Shown: one piece after another, positions 46,671-54,808 of the stretch
Position numbering within the stretch: position 1 is the first letter of the stretch
How the letters are laid out: each line of letters starts with the position of its first letter
Origin: Reyranella sp.
GTDB taxonomy: Bacteria > Pseudomonadota > Alphaproteobacteria > Reyranellales > Reyranellaceae
Length of the DNA stretch: 64,000 bases
Assembly (NCBI RefSeq): GCF_004297405.1
Contig: NZ_SCVC01000032.1
Coordinates: 280,417 to 344,416, forward strand
Direction of reading: 5' to 3'
Position numbers and translations under genes: made by a program
Notes under the pieces: generated by a model
The model's database searches: none
What the model saw: only the letters and a program-made list of their open reading frames with translations
What the model was told of the DNA's origin: nothing

Positions 46671-47681
46671 TCAGGCCTCCATGACGACGGCCACGCGGCC
46701 CGTCACCGAGCGCTCCAGAAGCGCTTGCATTGCCTTCGGGGCTTCGCCGAGCTGGTAGGTCCGATCGACGTGCGGGCGGCAAAGACCCTGCTCGCACCAA
46801 CCGCGAATGCGCTCCATCAGTGCGAACGTGCGGTCTGCCTCCTCGAAGCGGGCATCGTGCGGGCTCCAGCCGACATAGTAACCATAGTTGAAGCCCGTCA
46901 CGGCGATGGTCTTCACCAGCAGGATGTTGGCCGGAACCTGCGGGATCGTGCCGCTGGCGAAGCCGATGGGACAGATACGGCCGCCGACCGCCATGCAGCG
47001 CAGCGACTGGGTGAAGACATCGCCACCAACCGGATCGTAGACACGGTCGACACCGCGGCCGCCGGTGAGCTTCAGCACTTCCTCGCGGAAGTCGGTGGCG
47101 TTGTAGTCGATCACATGATCGGCGCCATGCGCCTTGGCGAACTCGGTCTTGCGCGAACTGCCGGCCGTGGCGATGACCGTCGCGCCCAGGATCTTGCCGA
47201 TCTCGACGGCCGCCATGCCGACGCCGCCTGCGGCGGCATGCACCAGCAGCGTGTGGCCGCTGCGTACGTCGAGCGCTTCGGGCCAGGTCAGCGCGCCGGC
47301 CGAGGTCGGGTAGGAGATGGCGAGCTGGATCGCTTCGACGAAGCTGAGGTTCTTCGGCTTGGAGAAGACGTTGACTTCGTGCGCGACTGCTTCCTCGGCC
47401 AATCCACCCCAGTCGAGGACGGCGACGACCTCGTCGCCTACCTTCAAGCGCTTGCAGGCGGGATCGACCTCGGTCACGACGCCCGCGGCCTCGGTGCCGG
47501 GCGCAAAGGGGAAGGGTGGCCGGCGTTGATATTTGCCGGCGATGATCAGGGTCGTGGCAAAGCTCACGCCCGCCGCTCGAATCTTGATCCGGACCTGGCC
47601 GGTCTTCAGCGGCTGCGACTTGACCTCTTCCAGACGCAAATCTTCAGGGCCGCCCCACTGGCGGCAAATCATCGCCCGCAT
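46671..47681 (-). CDS. Zinc-type alcohol dehydrogenase/quinone oxidoreductase
   Basis: A 336-residue medium-chain reductase, NADPH:quinone oxidoreductase subtype. A GroES-like half begins MRAMICRQWGGPEDLRLEEV with FPFAPGTEAAGVV; the cofactor motif HAAAGGVGMAAVEIGKILGA lies near residue 150. No structural-zinc cysteine set is present, fitting the zinc-free QOR group. It reduces quinones or enones with NADPH. The P450 gene ends 9 nt upstream, so P450 and QOR form one operon facing the TetR gene. Confidence 0.9.
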   Translation of the reverse strand: MRAMICRQWGGPEDLRLEEVKSQPLKTGQVRIKIRAAGVSFATTLIIAGKYQRRPPFPFAPGTEAAGVVTEVDPACKRLKVGDEVVAVLDWGGLAEEAVAHEVNVFSKPKNLSFVEAIQLAISYPTSAGALTWPEALDVRSGHTLLVHAAAGGVGMAAVEIGKILGATVIATAGSSRKTEFAKAHGADHVIDYNATDFREEVLKLTGGRGVDRVYDPVGGDVFTQSLRCMAVGGRICPIGFASGTIPQVPANILLVKTIAVTGFNYGYYVGWSPHDARFEEADRTFALMERIRGWCEQGLCRPHVDRTYQLGEAPKAMQALLERSVTGRVAVVMEA

Positions 47682-47690
47682 AATTCTCCT

Positions 47691-48914
47691 TTAAGAGAGC
47701 TGAACCGGCAGCGCCTTCACGCCGCGCAGGATCAGCGAATCGTGCCACTCCGGCTCGCCGCTGCATAGTCTGATACGTGGCAGCCGCTCCGCAAGGCGAA
47801 TTGCCGCGATCTGTGCTTCGAGCCGCGCCAGCGGGGCACCAAGGCAGAAGTGGATACCATGGCCGAAGGTCATGTGCGGGTTCTGTGGCCGGCCGATGTC
47901 GAACCGCTCGGGATCCTCAAAGGCTTCGGGATCGCGATTTGCCGAGTTCATGAAGGCGAAAACGCGTTGGCCCTCGCGGATCGTCTTGCCGCGCATTTCG
48001 ATATCGGCGGCCGCGACTCGGGCAAAGGCGCCCGACGGCCCGTCGTAGCGCAGGAATTCTTCAATGGCGCTTTCGGCCAGCGCGGGATCGGCAACGAGGC
48101 GGTCCCACTGTTCGCGATGCTTCATCGAATAGAGGAAGCCGTTGCCGATCAGGTTCGTCGTGGTCTCATGACCTGCGAAGAGCAGCAGGATGCAGGTGCC
48201 GATGATCTCGTCGGTCGTGAGCGCGTCGCGGTCGTCGCGTGCCAGCACGAGGTGGGTAATCATGTCTTCGGTGGGCCGGGCCGTGCGATCCTCGACCAGG
48301 CTGCGGAAGTAATCGGACATCGCCTTGGCGCCAGCCTCGGCACGCAGGTACTTGTTGCCGGCGACCTGGGCGGTGCCGATGAACAGCGCGATGTCGTCGG
48401 ACCAGACCTTCACGCGTTCCAGATCGGCGCGCGGCACGCCCAGCAGATCCATGATCACCGAGGCGGGCAGGGGATAGGAGAAGTCGGCGATGTAGTCGAC
48501 CGTCTCGCCGCGGGCGGCCTTGGCCAGCATGCCGTCGATCAGATGCGCGACGATGTCCTCGATGTTGGGCCGCAGGTTGGCGACCGCCGTCGGCGTGAAG
48601 GCCTTGGTGAACAGACGGCGCAGCCGCGTATGGTCCGGCGGATCGCGGAACACCATCCAGTGGTTCAGGTAGCGCACCAGGCTCTCGATCGAGCCGCGCT
48701 GGTACTCGGCATTGGTCTTGAAGAAGGGCGTCAACCGGTCGGCGGAGATCTGCCGGTTGTTCAACGCCACCTGCTTCACATCGGCGTAGCGCGTGACGAT
48801 CCATGCCTTCATGACCGGCGACCAATGCACCGGATCCTCGGCGCGCAGCCGCGCGAACTCGGGGAAGGGGTTGGCATTGGTCGCGGGGTTGCCGAGGTCG
48901 AAAACGTAGGCCAT
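47691..48914 (-). CDS. Cytochrome P450
   Basis: A 407-residue soluble bacterial P450. The heme loop FGHGIHFCLGAPLARLE has Cys357; the I-helix oxygen site AGHETTTN is at 247-254; ExxR is Glu286/Arg289 in EEFLRYDGP. Other landmarks are DPPDHTRLRRLFTKAF and NRDPEAFEDPERFD. It hydroxylates an unknown organic substrate and needs a ferredoxin and reductase not encoded here. ATG 48914 begins MAYVFDLGN. It is divergent from a TetR gene across a 58-nt gap containing a clear inverted repeat. Confidence 0.95.
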   Translation of the reverse strand: MAYVFDLGNPATNANPFPEFARLRAEDPVHWSPVMKAWIVTRYADVKQVALNNRQISADRLTPFFKTNAEYQRGSIESLVRYLNHWMVFRDPPDHTRLRRLFTKAFTPTAVANLRPNIEDIVAHLIDGMLAKAARGETVDYIADFSYPLPASVIMDLLGVPRADLERVKVWSDDIALFIGTAQVAGNKYLRAEAGAKAMSDYFRSLVEDRTARPTEDMITHLVLARDDRDALTTDEIIGTCILLLFAGHETTTNLIGNGFLYSMKHREQWDRLVADPALAESAIEEFLRYDGPSGAFARVAAADIEMRGKTIREGQRVFAFMNSANRDPEAFEDPERFDIGRPQNPHMTFGHGIHFCLGAPLARLEAQIAAIRLAERLPRIRLCSGEPEWHDSLILRGVKALPVQLS

Positions 48915-48942
48915 GCCGCGAGGCTAGCGCTGGCCAGTTTAC

Positions 48943-48960
48943 CAAACAAGTGTTTGTTTG
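48943..48960. promoter_or_regulatory. TetR-type inverted repeat between P450 and TetR genes
   Basis: Arms CAAACAA (48943-48949) and TTGTTTG (48954-48960) flank GTGT in the 58-nt divergent gap. The AT-rich symmetric site 12 nt before the TetR ATG fits an operator controlling both directions. Confidence 0.65.
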
Positions 48961-48972
48961 ATAGGATAATCC

Positions 48973-49506
48973 ATGTCCCGTGAAACCCTGATGGCGGTGT
49001 CGGCCCGTCTTTTTGCGCGTGGTGGCTTCGATGCCACGTCGATGCGCGACATCGCCGGCGAAGCCGGCATGCTGGCGGGGTCGATGTACTATCACTTCCC
49101 GTCGAAGAACGACCTGATAGCCGCCGTCTACGAGGAGGGTGTGGCCGAGATCTCCGCAGCCGTCGACGCCGCCGTGGCGGCGACCGATACGCCCTGGACG
49201 CGACTGGAGGCGGCCTGCGTGGCGCACCTGCAATCGTTGCTGTCGGACACGGCCCATGCCGCGGTCATGACGGCCGACCTCCGCCGCCTCGATGCACGTC
49301 TGCGCCGGCGCCTGATCGCGATGCGCGATGGCTACGAGCGGCGCTTCGTCGAGCTCGTGGCGGCATTACCGCTGGGGCAGGGCACGGATCGGACTTTATG
49401 GCGCCTTCAGCTTCTAGGGGCGCTCAACTGGACGCCGACCTGGTATCGGCCGGGCCGCAAGTCGCCGGGGGCCATCGCGCGTGCGCTGGTGGGGGCGCTG
49501 AAATGA
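48973..49506 (+). CDS. TetR-family regulator
   Basis: A 177-residue TetR protein. The HTH covers about 1-50 (LMAVSARLFARGGFDATSMRDIAGEAGM, GSMYYHFPSKNDLIAAVY). The C-terminal ligand domain contains LRRRLIAMRDGYERRFVELVA and WTPTWYRPG, typical of the FadR/KstR2-like branch that often senses acyl-CoA or steroid intermediates. Its divergent position and the inverted repeat point to control of the P450/QOR pair and itself. The stop overlaps the GNAT gene start (ATGA). Confidence 0.9.
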   Translation: MSRETLMAVSARLFARGGFDATSMRDIAGEAGMLAGSMYYHFPSKNDLIAAVYEEGVAEISAAVDAAVAATDTPWTRLEAACVAHLQSLLSDTAHAAVMTADLRRLDARLRRRLIAMRDGYERRFVELVAALPLGQGTDRTLWRLQLLGALNWTPTWYRPGRKSPGAIARALVGALK

Positions 49507-49925
49507 GCATCGAAATCCGCCGCGTCCAACCGGGGGACGAGCCGCTGTTCCGCCGCATCGCGCCGGACGTATTCGACCATGCCATCGATCCGGAAAACCT
49601 CGCCCGTTATCTCGCGGCGCGGGGGCACCATCTTGTCGTCGCGATCGCCGATGGGGAGATCGTCGGGCAGGTGGCTGCGATGGTGCATTTTCATCCCGAC
49701 GGATCGCGAAGCGAACTTTTCATCGACGAGATCGCCGTGACGCCGGCCTTGCAGCGCCAGGGCATTGCGCGGCGCATGCTCGAGGCGATGCTGGATATCG
49801 GGCGTGAGCTTGGATGCCAGGAAGCATGGCTCGGGACGGAGCCCGACAATCTGCCGGCCAAGGGGCTCTATGCTCGGCGAAGCCGCTCCGCCGATCCGTT
49901 CGTGATGCACGCTTTCACGCTCTAG
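49503..49925 (+). CDS. GNAT N-acetyltransferase (AAC(3)-like)
   Basis: A 140-residue GNAT enzyme. The acetyl-CoA loop is RQGIARRMLEAM (Q/RxxGxG/A) after IDEIAVTPALQ, and a C-terminal EAWLGTEPDNLPAKGLYA follows. The overall pattern resembles the small AAC(3)-I acetyltransferase group, but resistance cannot be claimed from this. Start ATG 49503 overlaps the TetR stop by four bases. The acceptor is unknown. Confidence 0.82.
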   Translation: MSIEIRRVQPGDEPLFRRIAPDVFDHAIDPENLARYLAARGHHLVVAIADGEIVGQVAAMVHFHPDGSRSELFIDEIAVTPALQRQGIARRMLEAMLDIGRELGCQEAWLGTEPDNLPAKGLYARRSRSADPFVMHAFTL

Positions 49926-49955
49926 CCTTCGGATTTCGCCCCCCTTGAAAGTCTG

Positions 49956-49969
49956 AGACGACCGGTCAT
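49956..49969. promoter_or_regulatory. Shared operator-like site upstream of the NemR-like TetR gene
   Basis: AGACGACCGGTCAT, with the 8-bp palindrome GACCGGTC at its centre, ends 9 nt before ATG 49979. The same 14 bases recur exactly at 50604-50617 before the SDR gene, and both copies are followed by an ACCTATGG block. Confidence 0.7.
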
Positions 49970-49978
49970 ATTTGACCT

Positions 49979-50557
49979 ATGGCAAGAACCGACGTCCGCG
50001 AAAGGCTGCTCACCGTCGGGCTGGAAGCCCTGCACAAGCGTGGCTTCAACGCGACCGGCGTGCAGGACATTACCGACGCCGCCAAGGTGCCCAAGGGCTC
50101 GTTCTATAATCATTTCGAGAGCAAGGACGCGCTGGGCGTCGAGGTCGTACAGCACTATGCAGCCAAGGGCGCAGAGCGCCGGTTGCCTCTGATGGAGGGC
50201 TCCGGTCCGCCGCTCGCCCGGCTGCGGGCTTACTTCAAGAGCCTCAATCAGCTGGGACCGGCGACCGGCTTTAGCCGGGGATGCCTTCTGGGCAATTTCG
50301 GCACGGAGCTTCCGGGGCAAAGCCCGGCAATCCGGGCCGTGCTGGAGGCAGCCTTCGACGACTGGGCCAAGGCCATCGCGCAGGTGATCCGCGAGGCCCA
50401 GAAGGCCGGGGATGTCTCCAAGGACCTGTCCGCGGAGACGCTTGCGAACTTTCTGCTCAATGCCTGGGAAGGAGCCGTGATGCGCTCCAAGGTCGAGAAG
50501 GACGCGGCAGCCCTCGACGCCTTCCTTTCGGTCACCTTCAACAAAATTCTCACCTGA
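49979..50557 (+). CDS. TetR-family regulator, NemR-like with candidate redox cysteine
   Basis: A 192-residue TetR. The HTH spans about 5-52 (VRERLLTVGLEALHKRGFNAT, VPKGSFYNHFESKDAL). GCLLGN at 101-106 places Cys102 in the conserved motif of NemR-type repressors, and Lys171 lies 69 residues later, the same distance as the Cys106-Lys175 redox pair described for E. coli NemR. This suggests sensing of reactive electrophiles or chlorine species. Operator-like repeats lie before this gene and before the SDR gene that follows, its likely target. Confidence 0.88.
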   Translation: MARTDVRERLLTVGLEALHKRGFNATGVQDITDAAKVPKGSFYNHFESKDALGVEVVQHYAAKGAERRLPLMEGSGPPLARLRAYFKSLNQLGPATGFSRGCLLGNFGTELPGQSPAIRAVLEAAFDDWAKAIAQVIREAQKAGDVSKDLSAETLANFLLNAWEGAVMRSKVEKDAAALDAFLSVTFNKILT

Positions 50558-50603
50558 GAGAGGAAAGCTCACTTTAACGCGGATACTCGCACACCTAACT
50601 CTA

Positions 50604-50617
50604 AGACGACCGGTCAT
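50604..50617. promoter_or_regulatory. Second copy of the shared operator-like site, upstream of the SDR gene
   Basis: Exact repeat of the 14-mer at 49956-49969, 24 nt before the SDR start at 50641. It indicates that the TetR encoded just upstream controls both its own gene and the SDR. Confidence 0.7.
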
Positions 50618-50640
50618 CTTAACCTATGGAAGGACCAGCT

Positions 50641-51348
50641 ATGAAGATCAAGGACTCCGTTGCTCTCGTGACCGGTGCCAATCGCGGCCTCGGGCTGGCT
50701 TTCACCAAGGCGCTGCTCGCCGGCGGAGCGCGCAAGGTCTATGCGGCCGCGCGCGACCCCGCGTCGGTGAAGCAGCCCGGCGTGCAGCCGGTCCGTCTGG
50801 ACGTTACCCAGCCTGAGCAGGTCGAAGCCGCCGCACGTGAGTTCGGCGACGTTAACCTGCTGATCAACAACGCTGGCATCATTCGCGGCACCGGGTTCCT
50901 GACTCCGGACGGACTCGACGCGACGCGTGCCGAATTCGAGACCAACTTCTTCGGGCCGCTTCTTACCGCACGCGCCTTCGCGCCGATCCTGTCCAGGAAT
51001 GGCGGTGGCGCGATCGTCAATGTGCTGTCGGTGTTGAGCTGGGTCAGCCTGTCGACCAGTTCGAGCTATTCCGCCAGCAAGGCGGCAGCCTGGTCGCTGA
51101 GCAACGGCCTGCGCAATGAGCTGCGCGGGCAGGGTACGGAAGTCCTGTCTCTGCATGTCGGCTTCATGGACACCGACATGGTTCGCAACGTGGCTGCGCC
51201 GAAAGCGCAGCCCGATGATGTCGTGAAGCAGGTTCTGGTGGCCCTCGAGGATGGCAAGTCGGAAATCCTGGCAGACGATGTCAGCCGGCGGATCAAGCAG
51301 AACCTGTCGGCAGAGCCCGGTATCTACTTGCTGCCGCCGGTGGCCTGA
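50641..51348 (+). CDS. Short-chain dehydrogenase/reductase
   Basis: A 235-residue classical SDR. The cofactor motif is VTGANRGLGLAF (residues 10-21), NNAG lies near 79, the active-site Ser is in NVLSVLSW, and YSASK near 143 gives Tyr and Lys. It reduces or oxidises an unknown carbonyl or alcohol with NAD(P)H. ATG 50641 is preferred because AAGGA (50630-50634) lies six bases upstream; ATG 50626 precedes that site. It is preceded by the shared TetR operator, which suggests electrophile-induced expression. The last 25 bases overlap the crotonase on the other strand. Confidence 0.92.
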   Translation: MKIKDSVALVTGANRGLGLAFTKALLAGGARKVYAAARDPASVKQPGVQPVRLDVTQPEQVEAAAREFGDVNLLINNAGIIRGTGFLTPDGLDATRAEFETNFFGPLLTARAFAPILSRNGGGAIVNVLSVLSWVSLSTSSSYSASKAAAWSLSNGLRNELRGQGTEVLSLHVGFMDTDMVRNVAAPKAQPDDVVKQVLVALEDGKSEILADDVSRRIKQNLSAEPGIYLLPPVA

Positions 51349-52181
51349 GCCCACGGCCCGAAGGGCGGCATGTCCTTGCTGGGCTGCAGCGGGAAGACAG
51401 GCGCGCGCTTCTCGAAGAAGGACTTGATGCCTTCCTGGGCGTCGGCGCCGGCCGCGAGATGGCCGACGCACTGCAGGTCGAGGGTCACCGCATCGAGCGG
51501 GTCCTGTGCGCCCCACATGCTCCACATCAAGCGGCGGTTCACCGCCGCGGCAACAGCGGAGGAGGTGTTGGCGGCAAATTTCCGCGCCAGCGCCTGCGCG
51601 GCCGGCAGCAGTTCGTCGGGCGCATGGACGGAACGAACGAGGCCGCCCTTTAGAGCTTCTTCGGCATCGAACAATTCGGCGGTCATCACCCATTCCTGTG
51701 CCTGCTGCATGCCGACCAGGCGTGGCAGGAACCAGCAGCTTCCGGCCTCCATGGCCATGCCGCGCTTGTTGAAGAGGAAACCGACGCGGGCGGCGCTCGA
51801 CATCAGGCGGATGTCCATAGGCAGGCACATGGTGATGCCGACGCCGACTGCCGCGCCGTTGATCGCGGCCACGATTGGCTTCAGGCAGTTGAAGATTGCG
51901 AGCGTGATCGAATCGCTGGCTTCGCGCTTCTGCGGGGCATTGCCGTCATTCCAGACCTTGAAGGCGCCGGTGCCGCCGGAAATATCAGCGCCGGCGCAAA
52001 AGGCGCGGCCGGCGCCCGTCACGACGATGGCGCGCACCTCATCCATCGCATTCACACTCTGGAAGAAGTCGATGAGTTCTCTGCTCATGACTGTGGAGAA
52101 AGCATTCAACTTGTCGGGGCGGTTGAGGGTCACCGTCATCACGCCGTCTGCAAGATCGGTCAGCAGGGTCTCGTATTTCAT
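51324..52181 (-). CDS. Enoyl-CoA hydratase/isomerase family protein
   Basis: A 285-residue crotonase. Oxyanion loops are TGAGRAFCAGADISGGTGAF and NGAAVGVGITMCLPMDIRL. The segment KRGMAMEAGSCWFLPRLVGM has Glu at the isomerase-type acidic position, and the closing FFEKRAPVFPLQPS is common in this group. Start ATG 52181 (MKYETLLTD) is the family N-terminus; ATG 52199 adds six residues. Probably an acyl-CoA hydratase or isomerase of beta-oxidation-like catabolism. It is divergent from another crotonase, with 117 nt between. Confidence 0.9.
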   Translation of the reverse strand: MKYETLLTDLADGVMTVTLNRPDKLNAFSTVMSRELIDFFQSVNAMDEVRAIVVTGAGRAFCAGADISGGTGAFKVWNDGNAPQKREASDSITLAIFNCLKPIVAAINGAAVGVGITMCLPMDIRLMSSAARVGFLFNKRGMAMEAGSCWFLPRLVGMQQAQEWVMTAELFDAEEALKGGLVRSVHAPDELLPAAQALARKFAANTSSAVAAAVNRRLMWSMWGAQDPLDAVTLDLQCVGHLAAGADAQEGIKSFFEKRAPVFPLQPSKDMPPFGPWAQATGGSK

Positions 52182-52298
52182 GGCTCGAACGCTCCTCATA
52201 ATCGGTTCCGCTCAGCAAGACGGAATGTCGTTGCGTGACTCGTTGGTTTGGGAAACATTCGCCGCAACCCCAGCGAATCGCAATCTCGGAGGAAGTCG

Positions 52299-53090
52299 AT
52301 GTCCCACCTGATCAAAACCGTCGAAGACGGCGTGATGAAAATCGTGCTGAACCGGCCCGACGCCATGAACGCGCTGAGCCGCGACATGATGGGCGCGCTC
52401 GACGACGCACTCAACGAGGCTGCGGGCACCCGCGCCATTGGTTGCGTGGTGGTGCGTGGCGCCGGCGACAAGGCCTTCTGTGCCGGTGGTGACGTGAAGT
52501 CGATGGCGGCCGGTCGCGACCAGGACAAGACCTACGAAGACAAGGTGCACGACATCCGCGCCCGCATGCGCGTCTCGGAATTGCTGCACGAAATGGGCAA
52601 GCCGACGATCGCCATGGTGAACGGCGTCGCTGCCGGCGCCGGCCTGTCGCTGGCGCTCGCCGCCGACATGCGCTTTGCCGGCAAGAGCGCGCGCATGACC
52701 ACCGCCTTTGCCAAGGTGGGCTTCTCGGGCGACTTCGGTTCGCACTACTTCCTGCACAAGCTGGTCGGCACCGCCAAGGCGCGTGAGCTCTACTTCACGG
52801 CCGAAATCCTCAATGCCGAGCAGATCGAGAAGCTTGGCCTCGCCAACCGCGTCGTCGACGACGCCAACCTCGACAACGAGACGATGGCCTTCGCCAAGAA
52901 GCTCGCGGCCGGCCCGCGTGTCGCGTGGTGGCACGTGAAGAAGAACATGAAGGTGGCGGAAGAGGGCTCGCTCTCCGAGGCGCTGGACAGCGAAGCCGCG
53001 CGCATGATCCGCACCGGCGAGACCGAGGACCACAAGGAAGCGGCGCGCGCTTTCGTCGAAAAGCGCGCGCCGGTCTTCAAGGGCGTCTGA
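52299..53090 (+). CDS. Enoyl-CoA hydratase/isomerase family protein
   Basis: A 263-residue crotonase. Oxyanion loops are RGAGDKAFCAGGDVKSMAAG and NGVAAGAGLSLALAADMRF; FAKVGFSGDFGSHYFLHKL carries an Asp at the isomerase-type acidic position, and ARELYFTAEILNA holds the second Glu. GGAGGA precedes ATG 52299. The third crotonase in this window; each differs in the catalytic segment, so they are not recent copies. It is convergent with the LivM-like gene (14-base overlap). Confidence 0.9.
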   Translation: MSHLIKTVEDGVMKIVLNRPDAMNALSRDMMGALDDALNEAAGTRAIGCVVVRGAGDKAFCAGGDVKSMAAGRDQDKTYEDKVHDIRARMRVSELLHEMGKPTIAMVNGVAAGAGLSLALAADMRFAGKSARMTTAFAKVGFSGDFGSHYFLHKLVGTAKARELYFTAEILNAEQIEKLGLANRVVDDANLDNETMAFAKKLAAGPRVAWWHVKKNMKVAEEGSLSEALDSEAARMIRTGETEDHKEAARAFVEKRAPVFKGV

Positions 53091-54015
53091 GCTTGATCCG
53101 GGCGGCGAGGCGGGACAGAGCACCCGCCACGCCGTCCGGCATCGCCACCATCGCGGCGATCAACAGGACAGCATAGAGCAGCGCCGACAGTCCCTTGCCC
53201 AGTCCCGCGGTGACGTCGGGAAAGAACTGCAGAAAGAGACCGCCCAGGATCGCGCCGCTTAGCGAATACATGCCGCCGACCACCAGGCCGAACAGCATCT
53301 GGACCGAGAGCGCGAAGTTGTAGGTCGTCGGTCCGACAAATCCGAATTGATAGGCCGATAGGCAGCCCGCGAGAGCGAGATAGGCGCCGGCGATCCCGGA
53401 TGCCGTGGCCCGCACTTGGCTGACTTTGATTCCCTGCGCGGCCGCCGCAAGATCCTGGTCGCGCGCCGCCTTCATGGCACGGCCGGCGCGGCTGTCGATC
53501 AGGTTGTGTGCGAGCCAGAGGCCCACCGCCAGCAGTGATAACACCATCAGGAATGCCCAGCGGTCGTTGCTCAAAGCGTCTATAGGCGGTGTGGGAAAAT
53601 CGAGATAGAGGCCCTGTACGCCGCCAGTCCATTGCTCGATCGGTCGCCAGCGCAGGAGCTGTGGGAAGGCAATGGCGAACGCATAAGTGACCAGCGCCTG
53701 CGTCCATAGATTGTGCCGGCCGGCGACGCGGCCGAGGCCGTAGCCCGCAACGAAACCCAGCACGGGCGCCAGCGCCATCCCCCAGTAGGTCGACAGCGAT
53801 GTGTGGGTGCCGAGGATCGCGGCACCATAGCCGCCGATGCCGAAGAGAGCGGCCTGGGCGAAGGAGAACTGGCCGCTCACGCCGCACAGCATGACGAGGC
53901 CCACCAGCGCGATCGACCAGATCGCGGCCTGCGTGAAGCGGAAAACGATAAAATCCGGCAGGCAAAAGGAGAGGGCGGCCGCTGCCACGAAGCCCATGGT
54001 CCACACGGTCCGCAT
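53077..54015 (-). CDS. Branched-chain amino-acid ABC transporter permease, LivM type
   Basis: A 312-residue inner-membrane permease with about ten helices. MLCGVSGQFSFAQAALFGIGGYGAAIL is the LivM signature, and the EAA-like loop RAGRAMKAARDQDLAAAAQGI (about 190-210) contacts the ATPase. It should import branched-chain amino acids or similar compounds, but the partner LivH, LivF, LivG and binding protein are not in the window. ATG 54015 gives MRTVWTMGF; a longer upstream reading overlaps the VOC gene and is rejected. Confidence 0.88.
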   Translation of the reverse strand: MRTVWTMGFVAAAALSFCLPDFIVFRFTQAAIWSIALVGLVMLCGVSGQFSFAQAALFGIGGYGAAILGTHTSLSTYWGMALAPVLGFVAGYGLGRVAGRHNLWTQALVTYAFAIAFPQLLRWRPIEQWTGGVQGLYLDFPTPPIDALSNDRWAFLMVLSLLAVGLWLAHNLIDSRAGRAMKAARDQDLAAAAQGIKVSQVRATASGIAGAYLALAGCLSAYQFGFVGPTTYNFALSVQMLFGLVVGGMYSLSGAILGGLFLQFFPDVTAGLGKGLSALLYAVLLIAAMVAMPDGVAGALSRLAARIKLRRP

Positions 54016-54058
54016 GGCTCTACGATAGCGGCAACCGACAGGAAATGGGAGCGAAGCG

Positions 54059-54808
54059 ATGAGACTGAGGCAGTGCGTTTTCGTCTGCAAGGACCTCGAA
54101 AGCTCGCGTGAAGAGCTGTGCGACATTCTCGGGATCGAGGTCGCCTATCGCGACCCTGGCGTGGCGAAGTGGGGATTGGTGAACGTCGTCTGTCCGACCG
54201 GACACGACTTCCTCGAGATCGTGACGCCCTTCCAGGAAGGCACGTCCGCCGGCCGCTACATCGATCGCCGCAAAGGCGATGGCGGTTACATGGTGATCCT
54301 TCAGGTTCCCGACGCGGCGGCCGAACGCCAACGCGTCACCGGCCTCGGCATCCGCGCCGTCGCGCAGAAGGATCTGCCCGAATACCAGTACACGCACTTC
54401 CATCCCTCGGACACGATGGGCGTGCTGCTATCGCTCGACACGACGTTCGCGCCCAAGGGAACCGACCCGGCACTGTGGTGGCCGCCGGCCGAGAAGGATT
54501 GGCTGAAGCACGCGCGCTCGGATGTGACCAATGGCGTGGCTGGAGTAGAGATCCAGCACGACGATCCGGACAAGGCAGCGGAGACCTGGTCGAAGATTCT
54601 CAATCGTCCGGCCAAGGACAACATCATCAGGCTCGACGGTTCGCAGATCCGCTTCGTGGGTGCTGTCGACGGTCGCGGGCCGGGTGTCTCGGCCTACGAC
54701 GTCAAGGTCGTGGATCGCGAACGCGTACTGGCGGCGGCGGAGAAGCGTGGCCGCAAGCACGGGCCTGCGCAAGTCGAGGTCTGCGGCTGCCGCATCAACC
54801 TGGTGTGA
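54059..54808 (+). CDS. VOC-fold (glyoxalase-like) protein
   Basis: A 249-residue protein with two VOC modules. The first covers 1-130 (MRLRQCVFVCKDLESSREEL, FLEIVTPF, GGYMVILQVPD, YTHFHPSDTMGVLLSLD), the second about 150-249 (NGVAGVEIQHDDPDKAAETW, IRFVGAVDGRGPGVSAYDV). The pattern of His and Glu (H116, E57 regions) could hold a metal. Substrate unknown. It is divergent from LivM (43-nt gap), and its 3' end overlaps the MFS gene by 14 bases. Confidence 0.83.
   Translation: MRLRQCVFVCKDLESSREELCDILGIEVAYRDPGVAKWGLVNVVCPTGHDFLEIVTPFQEGTSAGRYIDRRKGDGGYMVILQVPDAAAERQRVTGLGIRAVAQKDLPEYQYTHFHPSDTMGVLLSLDTTFAPKGTDPALWWPPAEKDWLKHARSDVTNGVAGVEIQHDDPDKAAETWSKILNRPAKDNIIRLDGSQIRFVGAVDGRGPGVSAYDVKVVDRERVLAAAEKRGRKHGPAQVEVCGCRINLV

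Noticed and set aside
46573..46758. 61-codon plus-strand frame in the gap before the quinone oxidoreductase gene.
   Set aside because: Most of it is antisense to the oxidoreductase and its composition is Arg-rich shadow-like.
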